Positions 1 through 5,987 of a DNA stretch of 5,987 bases are shown one piece after another. Position numbers and translations under genes: made by a program. This stretch comes from Lachnospira hominis (ex Liu et al. 2021). GTDB lineage: Bacteria; Bacillota; Clostridia; Lachnospirales; Lachnospiraceae. The notes under the pieces were generated by a model, which made no database searches, was not told the origin of the DNA, and saw only the letters and a list, made by a program, of their open reading frames with translations. The stretch's first letter is position 1. Each line of letters opens with the position of its first letter. The DNA is taken from assembly GCF_014287955.1 (NCBI RefSeq), contig NZ_JACOPD010000017.1, positions 1 to 5,987 of the forward strand, given 5' to 3'.

Positions 1-159
1 CAACTGCTGGCTTTTTACTATTTAGGCCCTTATAGATAGCTTATTTTTGGCTCTTTTCATCTGATTACTTCTTCTTATTTTCCCTATCAAATTTTAAAAG
101 CTGTCTTTTAGCCAATCTTCTTCTTGTCTCTCATTTAAATTATTTAATATATTCAGCAT
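1..159. other. A/T-rich intergenic region downstream of the rrn terminator
   Basis: This stretch lies past the rrn terminator and holds no gene I can support. It is rich in A and T and has stops in all frames. The first 16 bases end in CTGGCTTTTT, which could be the right arm and T-tract of a plus-strand terminator whose left arm is outside the window; only half is visible. On the minus strand a 21-codon frame (159 down to 94) starts right after the terminator, but I do not call it a gene. No tRNA follows 5S, so the operon ends at the terminator. Confidence 0.6.
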
Positions 160-196
160 AAAAAAATCCCCCTCTGCTTTAAGCGGAGGGGGATTT
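160..196 (-). terminator. Rho-independent terminator of the rrn operon
   Basis: On the minus strand the RNA would form a stem of 11 perfect pairs: AAATCCCCCTC (196-186) with GAGGGGGATTT (174-164). Inside it is a C/A mismatch and a short GCUU/AAGC extension that can close the loop. The 3' arm runs into seven U residues (166-160). The five consecutive G-C pairs make it strong, as expected for a heavily transcribed operon working under antitermination. It lies 10 bases past the 5S 3' end with nothing between, so it ends the whole operon. Seen from the plus strand the A-run also gives a weaker bidirectional form. Confidence 0.95.
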
Positions 197-206
197 AGAA
201 TTAATG

Positions 207-322
207 AGCTGGCGATGACTTACTCTCACATGGATAACTCCACACTACCATCAGCGCTAAGAGGTTTCACTTCTGAGTTCGGGAAGGGATCAGGTGGTTC
301 ACTCTTGCTATTGTCGCCAGCA
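207..322 (-). rRNA. rrf: 5S ribosomal RNA
   Basis: 5S rRNA of the large subunit, linking the central protuberance to functional sites of 23S. The minus strand begins TGCTGGCGA and ends TCGCCAGC, which pair to form the terminal helix I. Conserved internal blocks are present: CCACCTGATCCC, the loop with CCGAACTCAGAAGTGAAAC, and GATGGTAGTGTGG followed by GAGAGTAAG. The length of about 115-116 nt is slightly under the 120 nt of E. coli and fits Acinetobacter relatives. Ends are inferred from the terminal helix and may be off by one or two bases. It is the last gene of the operon, followed directly by the terminator. Confidence 0.97.
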
Positions 323-396
323 CAACTGTTTATGACTATTCGTTGGGTCTAACCTCAGAGCAGTGCTCTTCGTGCCTAACTTTCATCAAATGAGTT

Positions 397-419
397 ATTA
401 ACAGGTATATTTGAGTTGA
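397..419 (-). repeat. Outer 23S-flanking inverted repeat, 3' arm
   Basis: On the plus strand this reads ATTAACAG, GT, ATATTTGAGTTGA. The reverse complement of 3700-3723 reads ATTAACAG, AAT, ATATTTGAGTTGA. That gives 8 plus 13 exact pairs around a small internal loop, between sites 3.3 kb apart on either side of 23S. The helix would lie outside the inner processing stem and nest with it. Pairing is seen directly; formation in the cell is inferred. Confidence 0.7.
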
Positions 420-424
420 TTTTA

Positions 425-445
425 ACATAAAGCATAGCTTTATGT
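425..445 (-). repeat. Perfect 9-bp hairpin in the 23S-5S spacer
   Basis: ACATAAAGC and GCTTTATGT are exact complements around a 3-base loop (434-436). In the minus-strand RNA the 3' arm is followed by UAAAAU, not a U-run, so it is not a convincing terminator. It may be an RNase recognition or protective structure between 23S and 5S. The function is inferred; the pairing is seen directly. Confidence 0.75.
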
Positions 446-456
446 CTTGCGCTCGG

Positions 457-477
457 ACAAACATAATTAATGTTTGT
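457..477 (-). repeat. Perfect 8-bp hairpin in the 23S-5S spacer
   Basis: ACAAACAT and ATGTTTGT are exact complements around a 5-base A/T loop (465-469). It lies 11 bases upstream, in transcription sense, of the 425-445 hairpin, so the two form a tandem pair. The stem is A/U-rich with no U-tract after it. A role in folding or processing is likely but unproven. Confidence 0.65.
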
Positions 478-548
478 TTATTCCTCGCTCATGTATCTAG
501 CTTTATAACTAAATCAAGTTGTTTGCAGTGATTTGAACCACAACACCA

Positions 549-564
549 ACTGTTTGGGTGTTGT

Positions 565-573
<9 letters not shown>
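549..573 (-). repeat. Inner 23S processing stem, 3' arm
   Basis: This 25-base arm is complementary to 3452-3475 with one bulged base: 10 pairs, a single extra T at 559 on this side, then 14 pairs. It spans the mature 23S 3' end (about 565). Together with its partner it closes the 23S precursor into a long helix, the usual substrate for RNase III cleavage in bacterial rRNA maturation. The pairing is seen in the sequence; the enzyme assignment comes from knowledge of rrn operons. Confidence 0.9.
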
Positions 574-3451
<2,878 letters not shown>

Positions 3452-3458
<7 letters not shown>

Positions 3459-3475
3459 ATACAACCCCAAACAGT
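3452..3475 (-). repeat. Inner 23S processing stem, 5' arm
   Basis: This 24-base arm pairs with 549-573 apart from one bulged base on the far side. It straddles the mature 23S 5' end (about 3458), so the helix contains the terminal helix of 23S and extends about 17 bp into the precursor. That is the expected geometry for RNase III entry and later trimming. Confidence 0.9.
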
Positions 3476-3477
3476 CG

Positions 3478-3500
3478 TTAATCCCTACAAGTAGGATTAA
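3478..3500 (-). repeat. Imperfect hairpin just upstream of 23S
   Basis: TTAATCC(C)TA and TAGGATTAA are complementary with one bulged C, around a 4-base loop CAAG. It sits 3 bases upstream, in the transcript, of the inner 23S processing arm and could stack on that helix. A processing role is inferred from position only. Confidence 0.6.
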
Positions 3501-3639
3501 GACAGTCTATGATGATTTCTCATCACTTCCTTACAGTTTGTTGTTCTGTGTACTTAAACACTGTACAGCTTCAATTCAATTCACATACCAAAACGCTTGA
3601 TTCAGTTAATTTCGCTAGTAACTCATTTCTTTAATCTTC

Positions 3640-3651
3640 ATCAATCAGTAA
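3640..3651 (-). repeat. 12-bp direct repeat, spacer copy
   Basis: ATCAATCAGTAA here is identical to 5740-5751 in the leader, in the same orientation. The next 8 bases also resemble each other (TAAATCAC and AAATCCAC). In both places a boxA-like CATTAA sequence lies upstream in the transcript. This suggests that the leader and the pre-23S spacer share a module. Confidence 0.6.
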
Positions 3652-3699
3652 TAAATCACTGTTAATGTCGATCTTAAAAACGAGTATGAACAAATTATT

Positions 3700-3723
3700 T
3701 CAACTCAAATATATTCTGTTAAT
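3700..3723 (-). repeat. Outer 23S-flanking inverted repeat, 5' arm
   Basis: Partner of 397-419, lying in the tRNA-Ala/23S spacer. The 8-base block ATTAACAG of this arm overlaps the boxA-like site at 3717-3728. Pairing with the far arm would therefore cover part of that site once the 23S-5S spacer has been transcribed. See the matching arm for pair counts. Confidence 0.7.
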
Positions 3724-3728
3724 GATTT
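3717..3728 (-). promoter_or_regulatory. boxA-like antitermination site in the 16S-23S spacer
   Basis: The RNA reads AAATCATTAACA, matching E. coli boxA TGCTCTTTAACA at 8 of 12 positions, including the last five. A 6-bp hairpin (3769-3754) lies about 25 bases before it. In E. coli a second boxA in the spacer reloads the NusB-S10 antitermination complex before 23S. The leader copy shares the core ATCATTAA. The match alone is weak; the repeated core and position raise it. Confidence 0.45.
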
Positions 3729-3807
3729 TTCCAGCCTTCGTCAGGTCAGGAAACTGCGATAAATCACAGAAGTTAATAAGCTTTAACTTACTAAGTTCTA
3801 TAATCTA

Positions 3808-3883
3808 TGGTGGAGACTAGGAGAGTCGAACTCCTGACCTCCTGCGTGCAAAGCAGGCGCTCTACCAACTAAGCTAAGTCCCC
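3808..3883 (-). tRNA. alaT: tRNA-Ala (anticodon UGC)
   Basis: A 76-nt tRNA with encoded CCA (3810-3808). The anticodon stem-loop CCTGC-TTTGCAC-GCAGG carries TGC (3850-3848 on the plus strand), reading GCN alanine codons. The acceptor GGGGACT/AGTCTCC pairs with a G3-U70 wobble, the main identity element for alanyl-tRNA synthetase. The T-arm contains GTTCGAC. Alanine after isoleucine in the 16S-23S spacer is the common arrangement in Gammaproteobacteria. The symbol follows E. coli usage; any rrn copy number suffix is unknown. Confidence 0.98.
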
Positions 3884-3951
3884 AGCTTATCAATAAGTCA
3901 ATGTCTCTGTTTTTCTGTATTCAGCATTTAACAATGCTTGTTAGTCAGATT
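3884..3951 (-). other. tRNA-Ile to tRNA-Ala spacer
   Basis: A 68-nt transcribed gap that is removed by tRNA processing. It contains one clear hairpin, AGCATT-GTTA-AATGCT (3938-3923), with 6 perfect pairs and a 4-base loop. Next to tRNA-Ala it also has the palindrome CTTATTGATAAG. Nothing else was seen. Confidence 0.7.
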
Positions 3952-4028
<77 letters not shown>

Positions 4029-4042
4029 TCAGATACATCGTC

Positions 4043-4066
4043 ATGAAGAACAACTTGTTGTGGATT
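4043..4066 (-). repeat. 16S processing stem, 3' arm
   Basis: Reads ATGAAGAACAACTTGT, T, GTGGATT and pairs with 5753-5775 with a single bulged T (4059 or its neighbour) and 23 matching bases. It lies in the 61-nt gap between 16S and tRNA-Ile, 24 bases past the mature 16S 3' end. With the leader arm it loops out the entire 16S precursor, the usual RNase III substrate. Confidence 0.92.
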
Positions 4067-4089
4067 CTTACCAATCGTCAATCTTTCGT

Positions 4090-5627
<1,538 letters not shown>

Positions 5628-5739
5628 AAATCATTAGTAGCTTATGGCTACAAATCTTGGCTCATCAATTTTCTGACAAATATTTCTCAAATAAACTTCG
5701 AGTAATTCTTACCATCAATCAATGAAATATTTTCGATCG

Positions 5740-5751
5740 ATCAATCAGTAA
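5740..5751 (-). repeat. 12-bp direct repeat, leader copy
   Basis: ATCAATCAGTAA, identical to 3640-3651 in the pre-23S spacer and in the same orientation. It directly adjoins the inner end of the 16S processing arm (5753-5775). It may be a boxC-like or processing element carried in both transcribed spacers; the role is inferred. Confidence 0.6.
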
Positions 5752-5752
5752 A

Positions 5753-5775
5753 AATCCACACAAGTTGTTCTTCAT
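5753..5775 (-). repeat. 16S processing stem, 5' arm
   Basis: Pairs with 4043-4066 over 23 bases with one bulge on the far side. It lies about 126 bases upstream of the mature 16S 5' end, comparable to the distance in E. coli, where RNase III cuts a precursor longer than mature 16S. Confidence 0.92.
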
Positions 5776-5779
5776 AATC

Positions 5780-5791
5780 TCTTAATGATCT
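5780..5791 (-). promoter_or_regulatory. boxA-like antitermination site in the leader
   Basis: The RNA reads AGATCATTAAGA, matching E. coli boxA TGCTCTTTAACA at 9 of 12 positions. It follows the boxB-like hairpin by one base, keeping the B-then-A order of E. coli leaders. NusB-S10 would bind here so that the untranslated transcript escapes Rho. The core ATCATTAA recurs at the spacer copy. Called by order and similarity, not by an exact match. Confidence 0.55.
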
Positions 5792-5792
5792 T

Positions 5793-5815
5793 CTTGCTGA
5801 TTCGTCATCAGCAAG
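5793..5815 (-). promoter_or_regulatory. boxB-like hairpin at the start of the P2 transcript
   Basis: CTTGCTGAT and ATCAGCAAG are exact complements around a GACGA pentaloop (5806-5802), a 9-bp perfect stem. It lies about 6 bases after the likely P2 start and just before the boxA-like site, where boxB sits in E. coli rrn leaders. There is no U-run after it, so it is not a terminator. Confidence 0.65.
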
Positions 5816-5826
5816 CTAGGTCGGCT

Positions 5827-5854
5827 ATACTACTCTCTTTCAAGAAGAAGTCAA
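5827..5854 (-). promoter_or_regulatory. rrn promoter P2
   Basis: The -35 box is TTGACT (5854-5849, 5 of 6 to consensus), then a 16-bp spacer, then TAGTAT (5832-5827, 4 of 6). An alternative -10, TATAGC (5829-5824), would need a 19-bp spacer and is less likely. The discriminator AGCCGAC is G/C-rich, which fits growth-rate and stringent control of rRNA promoters. Start of transcription near 5821, about 194 bases before 16S. Confidence 0.75.
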
Positions 5855-5859
5855 CTGGT

Positions 5860-5890
5860 TTTGTTAATTATTTTTAAACTTATTCAAGAC
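5860..5890 (-). promoter_or_regulatory. Candidate UP element upstream of P2
   Basis: An A/T-rich block directly upstream of the P2 -35 box; the minus strand reads GAATAAGTTTAAAAATAATT then AACAAAA. Such A- and T-tracts bind the alpha subunit C-terminal domain of RNA polymerase and boost rRNA promoters. Identified by composition and position only. Confidence 0.45.
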
Positions 5891-5918
5891 TTTCAGATTC
5901 TACCGCTTGGGCTAAATC

Positions 5919-5934
5919 CTTGTTTCTCAACAAG
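5919..5934 (-). repeat. Small GNRA-capped hairpin between P1 and P2
   Basis: CTTGTT-GAGA-AACAAG in the P1 transcript: 6 perfect pairs with a GAGA tetraloop. It lies about 25-40 bases after the probable P1 start. As DNA it is also a short inverted repeat that could bind a regulator. No U-tract follows. Confidence 0.5.
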
Positions 5935-5965
5935 TTTTAATCAACATCACCGCCGATGGATGTGC

Positions 5966-5987
5966 ATTCTACAGCATTTCTAATCCA
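5966..5987 (-). promoter_or_regulatory. rrn promoter P1, partial (-10 box only)
   Basis: TGTAGAAT on the minus strand contains a TAGAAT -10 box (5971-5966, 5 of 6) preceded by an extended -10 TG one base further than usual, and is followed by GCACATC, a G/C-leading discriminator typical of stringently controlled promoters. Only 16 bases remain to the window edge, so a -35 box at normal spacing lies just outside. Start of transcription near 5957-5960, about 138 bases upstream of P2, similar to the P1-P2 spacing in E. coli. Incomplete, hence the moderate confidence. Confidence 0.6.

Larger units (their letters stand above)
323..564 (-). other. 23S-5S internal transcribed spacer
   Basis: A 242-nt transcribed spacer without a tRNA or coding sequence. 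It holds, in transcription order, the 3' arm of the inner 23S processing stem, two tandem perfect hairpins (477-457 and 445-425), the 3' arm of a second, outer 23S-flanking repeat (419-397), and an unassigned stretch leading to 5S. The 9-base string CAACTGTTT appears twice on the plus strand, once next to 5S (near 323) and once next to 23S (near 547). I read the spacer as processing sequence that is removed when 23S and 5S mature. Confidence 0.8.
3459..3807 (-). other. tRNA-Ala to 23S internal transcribed spacer
   Basis: A 349-nt transcribed spacer with no protein gene or further tRNA. Going 3'-ward in the transcript, it holds a 6-bp hairpin with a UUUA loop (3769-3754), a boxA-like site (3728-3717), the outer 23S-flanking arm, a 12-base block shared with the leader (3651-3640), a 6-bp hairpin with a 4-base loop (3525-3510), an imperfect hairpin (3500-3478) and the inner 23S processing arm. 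It is A/T-rich compared with the genes around it. A hairpin followed by a boxA-like site before 23S matches known rrn spacers that renew antitermination. Confidence 0.75.
5628..5826 (-). other. rrn leader from P2 to 16S
   Basis: About 199 nt of transcribed leader without a gene. In transcription order it holds the boxB-like hairpin, the boxA-like site, the 5' arm of the 16S processing stem, the 12-base block shared with the spacer, a 9-bp inverted repeat (AAATATTTC at 5678-5686 with GAAATATTT at 5724-5732), and a 5-bp hairpin GTAGC/GCTAC (5651-5637) just before 16S. Its length, order and contents match the P2 leader of E. coli rrn operons. Confidence 0.8.

Overview
The window holds one complete bacterial ribosomal RNA operon, read entirely from the minus strand. 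In transcription order (right to left) it contains promoters and leader, 16S rRNA, tRNA-Ile(GAU), tRNA-Ala(UGC), 23S rRNA, 5S rRNA and a strong intrinsic terminator. The 16S variable regions and the 115-116 nt 5S point to a gammaproteobacterium of the Moraxellaceae, most likely Acinetobacter. That call is from memory of the sequence type, and the species cannot be fixed by eye. I see no protein-coding gene. Every open frame of 60 codons or more lies within or across the structured RNA genes and is best explained as a shadow.

Right end (about 5628-5987): two candidate promoters in tandem, as in other gammaproteobacterial rrn operons. P1 has a TAGAAT -10 box, and its -35 box falls just past the window edge. 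P2 has TTGACT, 16 bp, then TAGTAT, behind an A/T-rich stretch that could be an UP element. The P2 transcript would open with a perfect 9-bp boxB-like hairpin followed by a boxA-like sequence, the usual layout of rRNA antitermination signals. A leader segment pairs with sequence just past the 16S 3' end to give the RNase III type stem that releases pre-16S.

Centre (3459-5627): 16S of about 1538 nt, a 61-nt gap, tRNA-Ile, a 68-nt gap, tRNA-Ala, then a 349-nt spacer before 23S. That spacer repeats part of the leader: a boxA-like site and a 12-nt identical block.

Left part (1-3458): 23S of about 2894 nt with no sign of an intervening sequence, a 242-nt spacer with two perfect hairpins, 5S, and the terminator at 160-196. 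Two nested long-range inverted repeats flank 23S. The inner one is the expected processing stem. The outer one joins the tRNA-Ala/23S spacer to the 23S/5S spacer and is the least expected structure here. Positions 1-159 are A/T-rich intergenic DNA.

The parts act as one unit: a single precursor is transcribed under antitermination, folded into the flanking stems, and cut into three rRNAs and two tRNAs. No mobile element, CRISPR array or new protein system was found.
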